DNA of 64,000 bases from Seriola aureovittata (Eukaryota; Chordata; Actinopteri; Carangiformes; Carangidae). A program made the translations under genes and the position numbers. Of the stretch, positions 1-19,870 are shown in pieces. Below the pieces are notes generated by a model that was not told the DNA's origin, made no database searches, and saw only the letters and a list, made by a program, of their open reading frames with translations. Numbering within the stretch: position 1 is the first letter of the stretch; every line of letters starts with the position of its first letter. The stretch is taken from positions 21,130,001-21,194,000 of the forward strand of contig NC_079365.1 in NCBI RefSeq assembly GCF_021018895.1. The letters run 5' to 3'.

Positions 1-354
1 GGACTGTGAGGGCATTTACAGATCAGGCTTGATTGACATCTGACCTCAGTCACCTTGTCTTATTTCTAGCAGAGCCCCACTTAACTTTAACCTAAGCAGA
101 GGTTTAATTAAGCAGAATAAAGGAAAACACCTTAATGGTTGTGCATGGTTTTTAAATTATCTTATACTGCAAATGTCATGAAGAACAGCATTTTTATTTT
201 TTATTATTACCTTTATTTAAAAACAAAATAATGAAAATTGAACAATGATGGACCTTTTCACGTAAAATCTCAACTTCCAAGTTGAATCTGAAGATTTATG
301 GGAGCTGTGGACATGAGTTGTACTAATGCATCATTATGTCCTGTTCCTCTGTAG

Positions 355-694
355 ATGGACCAGTAGCCATGGTAGGATCTGCAGCCATGGGAGGTATTTT
401 GCTGGCATTGATAGAGGGCGCTGGAATCTTGCTCACTAGGTTTGCCTCTTCACAGTTCCCAACCGGTGAGTGGTGCTTCCAATATTGGATGTTTGTGTCA
501 TAGAACTAACTGATTGAGTAAATGAAGATTAAAGGTTATTGCCACTTTATTAACAGCTGTTAGGCCTTTAATTGGCTGTTATCGCACTCTGAGGTTTACC
601 TTTTTTTTTCTCTCCAGGGCCTCAGTTTGCAGAGGAACCTGCCCCTGCTCCCATGCCCACCCCTTCCTTTGGAGACTACAGACAATATCAGTGA
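355..694 (+). CDS. timm17a: timm17a, last two coding exons (355-465 and 618-694), 3' partial
   Basis: Mitochondrial import inner membrane translocase subunit Tim17-A, a multi-pass core subunit of the TIM23 complex, which moves presequence proteins across or into the inner membrane. The first exon follows CTCTGTAG and opens with the last two bases of a codon. It reads [20 protein letters not shown], then [16 protein letters not shown], covering the end of the family's last membrane segment with its small-residue/GxxxG pattern. A donor GT lies at 466-467. The second exon starts at 618 after TCTCCAG, completes a Gly codon and ends SFGDYRQYQ before TGA (692-694). The GDYRQYQ tail and FASxQFPxGPQFAE stretch fit TIMM17A better than TIMM17B, from memory of the human proteins. 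About 62 of roughly 170 residues are present; the earlier exons lie left of the window. Confidence 0.93.
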
Positions 695-1550
695 GAGGAC
701 TCCCCATGTCTTTATCCACTAGGCCTTTTTGAATTCCTTGCTGAAGTTACAAAGAAGAAATGGGGATGTAGAATACCACACATCAAAATAGAAGCTGCAC
801 CCGATTTTATGGACTGTGTCAGAAGTGAAGGACAAAATACAACTTCATTTTCCTACTCTCAAGAGCCATGTACAGATCTGCCTTTTGCCATTCTCAGCCT
901 TGTCGTGTGCATCTGTTTCACCCAACATTTGTTAAATACAGAGATGTGGTGGGATTTATTGTTTGATGTTCATGGGCTTGTGGGGATGAGGTGTGTTTTT
1001 CTATTTTGTTCATATAAAGTATATATACTGCATGTAGCCCAACAAGGGAATTCAGGACAGACCAGCTCTGGATAATGTTGAATCTCGCAAAAACACATGT
1101 CACACATGGAACGTAATAAATTATACTTATATATAAGTATAATACTTATGTGTATATACAGTAAAAACTTTCTGCTTGTATTCAGTCATGTTAGTCTTTA
1201 TTTGCCTTAAATATGTCACCTGCTTGTGCTGGCCACTGTCACTTGGCTGGCTCTTTTATTTGGTTTTATTCAGAGTTATGAAGGCAAACATCTATCAAAT
1301 ACAATTCTATTCCTGGAATATTAGTTTGTTTGAAAGTGATTTATTTATTTTAGATTGTAAAGAGTTGTGCCAGATTGTTGTATTCTATCAGACATTGCTT
1401 TTGCATTCAACACAGAGGTGTGGAAAAGGCTGCTAATGACAAAGGATGGCAAAGACAGTACAAATAAATGGAGAAACTCGAGCAAGGGATTGACGCATAT
1501 ACTGTATTAAATCTGTATGACACATTGTATTATGGTACAATAAAAAATAA
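695..1550 (+). other. timm17a: timm17a 3'UTR with candidate polyadenylation signals
   Basis: Non-coding AT-rich sequence follows the timm17a stop. AATAAA occurs at 1115-1120, 1463-1468 and 1539-1544. The last is followed by a GT-rich stretch, so the transcript may end near 1120-1150 or near 1560-1570. The short open frames here show no recognisable protein. A 22-bp palindrome begins directly after the first signal. The true end cannot be fixed without transcript data. Confidence 0.55.
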
Positions 1551-1564
1551 GTTGTAAGATCTGT

Positions 1565-2960
1565 CTTGTAGCCTTATGAATACAGTTATCCTATTAGTTC
1601 TGGTCTGGATTGTGAAAAATATAGATTAAGGATGAGAGTGGGTTTAGTTTTTCTTTTTTTATTACTGTACTTCTTCCACTATTGCCCAGTGTCTGGGCAG
1701 GATTGTTTATTCCCCGCTAGAGGGAGCTCCTCCCAAAGATATCCAGACCAGTGCTGCTCTCCTTACCTGCCCAAATCTGTGTAACTGACTCTTTTAGGAC
1801 ACATAAGGGAGCAGTTTTCACTCACATTCTTGTAACTATGTGTCACACACCTGTTATCTGTTTGACGCCAGCTTGGTGTAGGTACAGGTGAAGGACACTG
1901 GATAAATAGGGGCCTGGGGAAGGGCCAATGATGCAGCATCTACATTTTCAGTTCAGGGTTAGGGATTGTTCATTCATGGCAGTTCTATAGACGAACATAT
2001 GTCATGTAATAATAATAATTTCCAGCCTGGCTACATACGGACTTGAGCATTAGAAGAAAAAAACAAGTCTTGAGTTTTAACCTAAAAAGACATTTCCAGA
2101 AGATCTTATACTTGCCACACACCTTGGATATCCAATTATTAGGCCTAGAACTAGACTAACCATTAAGAGACTTTATTGATCAATCTGACTATAGTTATCT
2201 TGATTAATGGAAGTAATTGTTTGAGTTTAAAATGACGTCACAGTTTCCCGATTGACAATCCCATCTTGATATTTAAATGACCTGTTTTGTCCAGCCCACA
2301 CTCCAAAACCCAAAAATATTCAGTGTGCTATCACAGAAGAATTAGAAGACCAGCAAATATTCACATTTGAGAATTTTTTTGGATGTTTTTACTGTAAAAA
2401 GAACTTAAACAATCAAAATTGTTTAATTTTATTTTCAGTTGAGGATTGACACACATATAGTGCTGTTTTGAGTATGGCAGCAAGATGTAACAGTGATAAC
2501 AATAATAATCCAACGCCTGTCCAGGCATACCTATATAAACATATACACATAAAGGGTGAAAAAGCTTACACACGTATGAAAAAAGGGTGAAAAAGCCATA
2601 ATATCTGCCCTCCTTACAAATTTGTCTCTTTTTCATATCTGACCTTTAGTGCAGATGTATTAGTCTATTTGTTTTTGCAGCCATATGGATAATTACACAT
2701 TTGTGTTTTCATATGCCATATCTATATACTATATGAGGTTTTATCTACATAGAGAATACATGTTTGTAGGCTCAATTCATTGGTGGGTTTAGTCTTTTGA
2801 TGGGATTTGTCGACAGTAAGAGACATACGGAATGTCACTAGACTTAAGCTTTGAATATAAGTCCTGGAAGAAATGTGCAGCTGATTAGACATGTATCACC
2901 TACAATGAATAAAAACAGTCTGCGTGTGTGTATCTCTATTGACACTCATCATTACTGTGC
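1565..2960. other. Intergenic region timm17a-rap1a
   Basis: No gene is visible in about 1.4 kb between the end of timm17a and the rap1a promoter. It contains one copy of a dispersed repeat (about 2155-2375) that carries a full palindromic CRE (TGACGTCA, 2233-2240). The rest is AT-rich sequence without recognisable structure. The two genes are on the same strand and the gap is short, so most rap1a upstream control sequence would be expected here or in intron 1. Confidence 0.6.
2155..2375 (+). repeat. Dispersed repeat family A, copy 1
   Basis: Degenerate copy of a percomorph-type dispersed repeat found at least ten times in this window. Diagnostic pieces are GTTTTGTCC, a run of the form CCAAAA-CC-CAAAAATATTCAG, CTATCACAGAAGA and CACATTTGAGAA. 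The same pieces in the same order recur at 12700, 27355, 42765, 51655, 55495 and 56465. The family name is not assigned. Confidence 0.65.
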
Positions 2961-3113
2961 AGCCCGTTATCATGCAAATGGTGCGGGACGGGTGGCCCAT
3001 GTGTCATGCCCTTTTAAGAAAAATGAGAAATAGTGGGGAGTGACGTCTCTTCGCACAGAGGCCGGAGGCAAACTGACACTTGCGGAGCGGCGAGAGACAG
3101 CGAGCGAGAAACG
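2960..3113 (+). promoter_or_regulatory. rap1a: rap1a proximal promoter and first non-coding exon (exon end 3113)
   Basis: GC- and CpG-rich block just upstream of a strong donor (CG|GTGAGTG, last exon base 3113). It matches the expected non-coding first exon of a Rap1 gene whose start codon lies in exon 2. Visible motifs are an octamer ATGCAAAT (2972-2979), a CRE-like TGACGTCT (3041-3048), and a purine/CpG-rich GGAGCGGCGAGAG segment within the probable exon. There is no TATA box in the usual place, which fits a broad CpG-type promoter. The transcription start is not visible; it is inferred to lie between about 3030 and 3070. CpG richness continues into intron 1 to about 3620. Confidence 0.7.
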
Positions 3114-5319
3114 GTGAGTGCAAATACCAAACTTTACCAGCTGCTAAACGCCGTCAAATAACTCATTTACCTGGGCGCAAGTAGCGTCGACACTTGGGGG
3201 ACAATAAGCAGATACGGTAGAGTGCGCAGGGTGTGTTTTATTTGTCGGATAAATGAGAAGAATTGTCCGCAAGTACAAAACGGGAGTGTGCACTCCCATT
3301 TTAGTCAAGGCCAGGCGGAAGGGCAGGTAGCGTTAGCAATCAGTTGCCTTTCCCGAGCGAATAACACCGGAATGCGGGTTGATTTAAAGCCTGCCAAGCC
3401 CGTTGGATATTTGAGCTGTAAAACGCGTTTGATTGCTGCGTATTCCTGACAGCCTAGCTATGTTTTGATCATACGCCGAGGACAGGAATGTGTCGGCTAG
3501 CTAGCTTGCTTGCTAACGAGCCGTAGCTAGCGGTTTATGAAGTGTCGGCCCGTCGCAGGCAGTTAAAGCTAGCTAGTTAGCGGCATTTTGCTAACAAGCT
3601 TGATAACGGGACTCAGAGTAGATGCTGGTATGTAACTGGATTGTTTATGGACAGATGCTGGCCTCAGTGGCCGGGATTATAGCTTATGGTATTTTAAGGA
3701 TTTATCTGTAAGCGGGTTTATGATTTGAACTGATTTTGATTAATTTTAGGGAAGCTACGTTTGTAATAATCACACATCTAACGAGTGTTGGTTGGTGGCT
3801 CTCTGGTGTAGTCAGAGCCACAGATTGCAGGGACTTAGCATGACCTGGAGTGATAAACATATGCTACTGCTGTAAGCAAATTAGGTAGATTCACAGTGAG
3901 ATAACCTTAGAGCTCAAATGATTTTCTCTCGTCTGGGTCCAAGCTTTTTTTGCAGCCTGTTGCAGGTTTTATCTGCTGCAGAGGAGAGTGGTGAGAAACA
4001 GGAAAGGTGTGTACTCATCATCCTTGAACTACTTGATTGATAATAGAATATTCTAACAGGGCATCTGCAGATTTTGAAAAGTCTTAAAAACACTGTATTT
4101 AGCTTCCCCAGAAGAAGGTCATAGAAAATGTGAGAGAGTCTTGAATATTTTCTGTTGCCTCATATTGGCAGTAATGTTGGTCACAAATTGTCTTTGAATC
4201 CAATTTCAGGGTGTAGGGAGGCATTACACACCTTTTAAAACAAAAAGTAGGATTCTTGTGATAATGGATTGTTCACAATTTTTCCTTTTTTTTTTGTTGT
4301 GGAGTTTCCTGTAGAAAAAACTACCACAACTGCCTACAGGAGCTAAAAAAAACTTCTTGGCCATATTGTTGATAATTGTTTTCCATCATATCTTCACACT
4401 GGGGATGGTATGGTCATGAAACATACATTAGATATGTTCTACGTGGTGTTAAAGATGGTCTTAAAAAGTTTAGAATTTATTTTGGTGAATCGCACAGAAA
4501 CCATCCCCAACTGCTGTGTGAAATAGACATTTCTGCAAGGAGGTTAAGTATCTCAAAGGCGCTGTTTTACACTCTGTGTTGATAGGTACGATACTTCTGC
4601 CTCATCCTGTGCCCCCGAATCTCTTCATAACTAAAAATTTTGATAATGATATACAAGCTATTAAAACCTCTTCCCCCTTGTTCAATACAAGCCTGTTGTC
4701 TGGAGTCTTGAACAGGAACAGAGACTGGAAGACGCTATTTTAGTAGGCTGCTACTCCTTTTCCATCCTATCAGCATGAAGCCGCCTTGTGCTGTGGAAAG
4801 AGGATGTGGTTACAGGTCAAGGCCCCAGTGACACATATGCATTTGGCTGATGGTGTTTGTCAGTTACAGATCTTTGTCATAATTAAGTCACAGCAAAGTT
4901 TTCTGAGCCTAGCTGCAGTTTTTCTCTGACTCATGGGGTCATTCAAGGTTGTGGTGGGCCTGAAAGGAGACATAAGGAAAATGCAACTATATAATGGTAA
5001 CATTTGGTTCTTTAATTTTTAATTTTTTTTTTTAATTTTAGGTTAGATCTAGTTGTGCAGTAAGTTTAAAAACCATCTTCAGAGAGATGAACAAATGTCT
5101 GTATTCCCTAGGTAGATATTAGACACATCTCTATTACTCAGAAGGCTTGATTTCCTGAGGCCAGTTAATGTAGGGTTAGTGCCCTAACCCTAACCCATCT
5201 ATCACACATGAAGATCAGCTTTTAAAAAGTAACAATACAGTACTTGGCCCCTGTGAAAATGTACCATTTCTATTTCTTTTTTAAGCTTTGCTACTAGCAT
5301 TTGTGTTTTATCATCTTTT

Positions 5320-6110
5320 ATAGGCCCATAGGTTCCTAATTTCCTAGGAAGTTTCCTGAGAAGAACTATGTAATTTGGGACAAATTTCAGGTAAATTAGA
5401 GACAGTTCAATTGTTATACTTCCAATTAGTCACTTCCAATTAACTGCTAAACTAGCAAGTCTTTTAGGGCACAGCATGTCAGCTGAACATGCAAAAATGT
5501 GCATTTTGACCGCAGGTAATCATGTAGTTGAACATGAAGAGCAACATGAAGCTTTATTTTACAGGTCCATTATTTCCCAATAAATTCTTGAGAGTTTCCA
5601 GGGAACAACCATGTAGTTTGAGTTCAGTTTCAGTCTCTGTAATTGGTACCAAACTCAACTGTTTTTAATTTATTATTGACTTCAAGATGAATTTCTGTGA
5701 AACAAATGTAAACCCCAGTGAATATTTATTACTAATTTTTGCAAGGAAGCTCACCTGCAAAATTCTGGAGATTGTTCCAGCTTAGCGTTTAGAAATAACT
5801 GAAAGTGTACCAACTGAACGCTCTTTACTTTACCTCTAATTAATACAAAGGAAAGCCTTCCAAAGAAATCTTATTTGGAATAAGCTGGAATGTACAGACC
5901 TGTAAAATAGGCATTACCAAGTTTCAAGTAATTACCTAAAATGCATAATAAATTAAATAGAATGAATATTAAAATCATTTTAACTTGGGTTTAAGTGGAA
6001 AAGTAGTTTTGAAAGAAATTGCTCTGGAAATCCACACTTATTTCCAGGAAGTGATTAAGAAATTATCAGGATATTAGTTGGAAATAAGTTAGCTTTAAAA
6101 CAAAGTCAGT
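5320..6110. repeat. Probable degenerate dispersed repeat in rap1a intron 1
   Basis: AT-rich stretch with recurring TTTCC/GGAAA-centred phrases. Two parts, about 5325-5450 and 5565-5690, resemble each other: each has a stretch like GAACTATGTAATTTG or GAACAACCATGTAGTTTG followed by CAGTTTCAG- or AATTTCAG-type sequence. This looks like an old repeat with internal duplication. The family is not named. Confidence 0.4.
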
Positions 6111-9074
6111 TCTTCATCTTCTTTACTTAAACCCTTTCTTTGACAGGTTGTCTGCTCTCAGTAGCGTCTTGGTTATTCCCCTAAACTTTGTGGGTTTCTT
6201 ATGCTAAGCTTGCTGTGAACAGTAGATGTGAACTGTGGTTGTGGTGAAGGTAATGAGTAACCAGGAGCTTATCAACATCAAAACACACTCCATCAGAACA
6301 GTTATTAGCTCACGCTGTTTTTTCCTTCCCTTAAACCTAAAGGAGATACTTTTTTTTTTTTTTTTTTTTTTACAGTGTAGATGCCATAATTGTCATGTGG
6401 GTCAACAAGCAAGCAAAAAAGATCCAACAAGAGTTGGTATCATGCTGCTAGCTTAACCAGCGGATGTGTGCATTTTTACCATCCGCACAGGGTAGAAGAT
6501 AGAGAGGGCAGCTGTCAATCATACTGCCTGCTGAGTCAGTTGCTGTGACAGCTTCTTTGCTGTCGGATTAGCCTCGCTAGAACAGGAAATAGTGGATGCT
6601 GTGTGTTGTAGTTTAGCTGTGTAGCCTCCTGCTCTCAGATTGAGTTTTGTAGTTGATGCAGACTCACATTCGCTGCATATTCTTGCTAGCAGCACCACCT
6701 CATCCAGTTTCCAGCCATAGATGGATACATACCTTTGGTTGTAGAGGGTGAGTGATGCAGTGATGTCATGGTGGAGCATGTTTTCTGTGGCATGTGGCCT
6801 TCCCTCTCTCCTTATTTGCTGGGGTTACTACGAGAGCAGAGGACCGGCCATGATGTGTTTGTTTTGTTGGGAATGACAGTGTGTAGTCGAGGGCAGTGGA
6901 AATGGCGAAACGTTTGGTGTTAAAGGGAGATGTCCTTAAATGGCCTTGAGTGTGTGTGTGCCCGCGTGAGCTTTGTGAGTGTGTAGGCAGTTGGATGAGA
7001 GAGTGCAGCGTTTATTGTAGTTCCCTGGTATGAAAATTTGTATGCAGAATAGGTGTCAGAGCAAGAGCATCCTAATCAGTCACATCCCTGGTTCTGTTTT
7101 TGCCTTTTGTAGAAAAGGCTGCAGCCATGAGCGGATAGCTCGAAAAGAAAGGAGTTAAGGGAGATGGGTGTCGTTCACTAATTGAATATTAAGCAGAGTT
7201 TGTTTTGAGTCTTGATCAATAATGTTATTTAGTTTGTGGAAGGTGGTGTGTCTTGCAGGGATCAAGCACAACCACATTTCTTTTTTGAGAGCATGAATTA
7301 AGACACTAGAGCTTAGAAAGTTTGTCCTTTACTCCTACTCGCGCTCGGTTATACATACTTACAACCTTGCCTTTACAAGGGGTTTAAAGCTCAATGAAGC
7401 GTTTCAGCTTCAAAACTTGATCGTCTTTACTTCCAGGCAAAAGTTGTTTCATCTTTAAATGACCTGCCAAGCCTCATGTAGTATTATAACATACATATAA
7501 ATAAAAAAAACCCAGGTGGATGACACAGTTACAGTAGGGAGATTTTTTGAACTACTAACCAAATCACCACTGGCAACGTTGCTAAAAAGATGGGTCGTAT
7601 TAGGCTGTTAAACTAATCGTTTTCATGTTAGACTTAAAAAATAAAGATTTTTCATTTAAACTAAAATGCTTAGCTGGCCTTTTTTTTTTTTTTTTTTTGC
7701 TGTGCTAAGCACTTTCAGTTACATAAGGAGAAAAATTATCTTAGTTCTCTTTTTAGTAAAGTTTTTGGTTACGAAACTTGTGTACATGTCAGTAATATTC
7801 AACCAAAAGCTCATCCTCAGTATCCACATAGTGTATAAACCCTACAAACACAGTGCATACAATGGGCTCATATTCAATTTAGGTATTAAAAAGAACACGT
7901 ATATGTATTTTTTATTTTGAGATATTTAAAAAGGAAAACAATTTAATTATATGTGACTTCAGGTGACTTCCTCGAATGTCTTTGTTTTGTCTACTGTTTG
8001 AGAAGCTGGAAACGGGATTTTGGGAGTTTGTGCTGTTGAGCGTGTAACCGAACAACTTTTTGATAAAATGCAGATAGACATTAAACAGATCTACCTATTA
8101 AAAAAATTCTACGTACTTTATTGGCCAAAAATTTAAACATTGGTGTGTTTTATGTGTCTCATTTTTGGCTCATCCCTCAAGGAATGAATTTAAAGATGGT
8201 ACATTTGGAGGAGCAGATGTCCTTTTATAACAACCTTTTGAAGCAGTCACATACTGTAATAATCTAACAGCCACTTACAGAGTGGGCTCCTGACGTCATC
8301 TGTCTTAGCAGGGGTCAGTCCACAGTGTCCATACAAGAAACATGATGTGCAGATAGCTGACAAGTGAGGCCTAGCCTAAATCGAAGTCTGACATTGTCTG
8401 CATGACATTGTATATGGTGACACTGTGCATGCACTTGACTCTGCACTTGAATGTTTACATGAGAGTGCAGCAGAGACTGTTTGCATAGCACTTGTGCAGC
8501 CCTGTTCTTTTTCTTCTCCCTCCAATGGCTCCTCCCTAATCGTGCAAGGAGAACTTCTTTGTGTGTAGAGGATTAGTGAATATGAATTATTCACAGTCAG
8601 GGCTTCATATCCCACATGGTCACTGCTTGTGATTGAAGTTGGAGGTCCTTAGTCCTTTGTCCACCTCCCCTGAGTATTTCGATGGAGTGTGCTGTAAAAA
8701 GAACAGTGTAGGAGGGGATCATCTGCTTCCCACAGTGGCTGGCGATTAGCTTTTGATGGTTTGCAAAAAGGGTTGATTATCAAGCGAAGCTATATCGTCT
8801 TCTTTGGGACCTGATTTTAACATAAGCCACTTTCTGATTTTCAACACGGTCATGATGCCAACAAGCTGCACTTTTCAACCAGTAAGCCACAAGTATTAGT
8901 CTCTTGTTTTCAGGACCAAGGTTCATTAAAGCATAAGCTGTTAGTTCTCTGGTGTGTACAGTACAGAAACACAGTGTTAAAGAATTTCATTTTTTCCAGA
9001 GAGAAAGTGTGGAAATGGCACAGGCAGAGATCAAGCTTGTAACAATTATCGGAAAATTTGGATGGCAATATCAG

Positions 9075-9355
9075 CACCATTTAGTTGGATAATTGATTAG
9101 TCGATCGACAGAGAAATATCCAATTCATCCAGCAAAATATCTGGTTTCAACTTCTCCATTGTGATAAGTTTATATCATTGTAAACTAAATATCTTTGGGT
9201 TTTAGACTATTGGTCAGACAAAGCAAGACATTTAAAGATGTTACCTTGGAGTCCTTGTCATTGGCATTTTTTCACTTCTTTGTTAGACCAAATGATTAAT
9301 TGATTGATAAATTATTCTCCATATTAAATCATCATATTAATAATCGTTAGCTCTT
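9075..9355 (-). repeat. Dispersed repeat family A, copy 2 (inverted)
   Basis: Reverse-complement copy of family A. It contains GATTAGTCGATCGACAG, AACTAAATATCTTTGGGTTTT, TTGGTCAGACAAAGC and AATGATTAATTGATTGAT. It is the only copy seen in this orientation. Confidence 0.65.
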
Positions 9356-10491
9356 AGTCTCATCTAACTTGAGTGTGTGATGTGATTTGATTTTTAAACT
9401 ATTACCATTGTGATCTGCTTTACTTTCAGTGCAGGTTGAAAAAATATCTCTAATTCAGCAGAATTGCAAAATTCATTGTATTTACAAGAAAAGAGTAATG
9501 TCAACAGAAGTTCTAAAACTGTCCAGGTGAAACCATGTATATCCAAAACTAATTATTGTGACTTTTTCATATCAATTGAAGGAAAAGTGTTGTTCGATGA
9601 GTTTAGAGAATTTCTTCTGTCTATTAGCCAAATAAAACATTTTAAACCCTTTGGATTATTAGGATTGTCTTAGAGCTCAAATGTTTGTAGTTAAAATCAG
9701 TCGTTTAAATAGTCGTTAGCCATAGACCTTTTACAGAATTATAATTTGATATGAAGTCAGGTCAGTAGACGAAGAACCAGAAATCCAACTCTTCATCCAG
9801 CTACAACTAAACTTTAGAGAGGCAGCCTCTGTTGCCCAGCTTGTAGTGACCCAGTTGGCTAACTCAACTGACTTTACGCCACAATGTGTGCCAATGATTC
9901 AAAGCCTGCATGTCTCTTAAAGGGATATTTCAGTGATTTAATAATTTCCTCCCCATTGCAGTTTCCTCTTCCCTCAGCTGTTTTCTGTCATTAGTGAAAA
10001 CGACTGACACCATATTGCTGTTTTAAAATACCAAAAATATGTCAATGACTCAAAATCTGACAGCAGGGTGTGTTTTGGTGTGTGTAGGCCAGATGATTGT
10101 GTCATTAGGATGAATATCTGCCAGATCCATGTATCATCTCCCCTTCAGTTCCCCCTGCACTCATACACCTCACAGCTGGTTTGTGTTAGAGAGGGGTCAC
10201 ATACCCTTCACCTCCTCCACCCTGAAGCAGCTCCACTTATGGGTGTTCCCTCTATTGTTGTGCTCCGTCTTGTCCATAACCTCCAGGAATGACTAGAATC
10301 CTTCCTTACTAGAGAGGAAAAATTCAGAGACCAGACTGGGAAAATTCCTTTGTTTTGCTTGAAAAGAAGTAGAACTTGTTTTTAGTTTCGTTTCACTTTT
10401 TCTCACAACTTTCTCATTTTGTTTGTCCCATTTTGCTTCTCCCTGTTTGTCCACTACAGACTGTTGGGCTGTCCAGTGAAGCAATCCCGCC

Positions 10492-18212
<7,721 letters not shown>

Positions 18213-19636
18213 AGACCCCCCCTTCCAGCCCCTGCAGCAGCTCTGAGCCAGGTGTGTGTTTGTCACATAAAACACATAACGTTAGTCATAAATACTCAAG
18301 TAGCTGCTATATTCATGAGGTCATGATGCGTAGACGGGCTGTCAGGTTAATTACTTTCATGTAATAGCCCTGTTTTTCCTGTGTCATCTTAGCTACAGGC
18401 AGACAAACTCATAATAGAAACTGATGAATGATAAACTACAACTGATGAACGCAGCATCATCTAAGTCAGACAGCATGCTGAAGTCAGATTTGTTTGCTCA
18501 CAGGGTATCCGTGCATCCTTAAGTCTTAAAAGATTTTGAATTAGATTTTTTTTTTAATTTAAGGCTATGAAATGTCTTATAGTCTTTTACATTCTGAAAA
18601 ACCTTTTCACCTGTTGAAATTAAGAAGCAGTTGTCCTTCATCCTGATCAGATCAGTTTTATAACCTTCTGGATGTTTGGCATTGTTGAGCAGCCACCTGC
18701 CCTCCTGATGTGATGATGATGATTCTAAGCACTTAAAGAAATTGGAGAAACCTTTGGAGATGCATTTCAGAGTGATAGCCCCCCCTCCAGGCAGCTGGGG
18801 GTGCAACAGATGCTGTAGGTGGTGGGAATCAAGAGGGCAACAAATAAAGTTTCTGTAGTGGAAAGAAAGCTGACCTTAACTTAACAGGGTCAGTTTATTC
18901 CAAATAAACTCGCCTCATAGTCGCACCTGACCTGACCTGGACTCATTTAACTGGAGCCAGTATATGCTAGAAGCGTTGTTTGTGTAGTTTTTCAAGTGCA
19001 ACTGACTGATGGTGAGGCGGTGTAATACTTCTATAGTCCTTTTCTGACGAAGAACTATTCCTACTATTACTCAGAACATCTTGTTCACAGTTTGTGTGTG
19101 TTGGATGTGTCTTAACTGCAGTCATCCTTTGACAACAAGTATTATTTCTGTGATACTAATGACAGATTCAGCAAATGTTTTGGGCAGGCTAACAAGTGCT
19201 TTCATTAGCTTTTTTCAATCTTTTTTTTTTTTTTTTTTTTTACTGTTAAATGAATAAGTCACTATATGATGGTTGTATTTAAATAAGAACCTCAGAAAAC
19301 CGTTGCAGCTGGTTTTGTCCTAGGAAATCCGTCTGTCATCAGGTTGTTTCCCAGAAATAAGAACCGCTTCTTCTTTTCTTTTTTTTAATATTTTTCTCAC
19401 AAAATATATATATATTTTTTTACAATTTGGCAGGATGCTGGTAAAGAGGATGTCTGAAAACAGTCACGCTCAGTAAACCAGACTGCTGATTCCTGTTAAC
19501 CCCGCCTAAACAGAATTAGTTTATTGATTTTTTGATCGACCCTTAGTGATATTTACTGTATGATTTTGTAACAATGGAATTTTTTTTTTTCCTTTTTACT
19601 GTAATTGTAAGGAAATTTTTGTTTTGATTTAACAAT

Positions 19637-19688
<52 letters not shown>

Positions 19689-19870
19689 GCTGGAGGTGGG
19701 CAATGTGAACAAGATCTTCTGTCACAGAACCTCTATTTTTATATTAGAATCCTATTATGTTTTGCAATACAGTAAATCTGCCAAAACTACCACAAAGAAG
19801 TCATGCTTATTGATTTGCAGCTCTGCCAGTAATGACCTTTTAACAGCGAAAGATAATAAAGGCACAGCTG
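18213..19870 (+). other. rap1a: rap1a 3'UTR, end uncertain
   Basis: AU-rich non-coding sequence follows the rap1a stop. AATAAA occurs at 18843-18848, 18903-18908 and 19855-19860, so a short and a long 3'UTR are both possible. A TG microsatellite lies at 19639-19681. A GCCAG|GTGTGT donor-like site at 18251/18252 raises the possibility of a 3'UTR intron. No coding sequence is recognised. Confidence 0.5.
19639..19681 (+). repeat. (TG)n microsatellite
   Basis: About 21 uninterrupted TG units in the probable rap1a 3'UTR. Confidence 0.95.

Larger units (their letters stand above)
3114..10459 (+). other. rap1a: rap1a intron 1 (7.3 kb)
   Basis: The intron runs from the GTGAGTG donor to the CCACTACAG acceptor before the start-codon exon. 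Its first 500 bases remain CpG-rich and hold several GCTAGC palindromes (about 3498-3575). Further in are poly-T tracts (about 6350-6371 and 7680-7698), an AT-rich probable repeat at 5320-6110, and an inverted copy of repeat family A at about 9075-9355. I saw no convincing extra exon. Short open frames here are unremarkable. Confidence 0.8.

Noticed and set aside
1716..1731. Second CTCF-like motif CCGCTAGAGGGAGC
   Set aside because: It departs from the core consensus at positions that matter for binding; kept out of the feature list.
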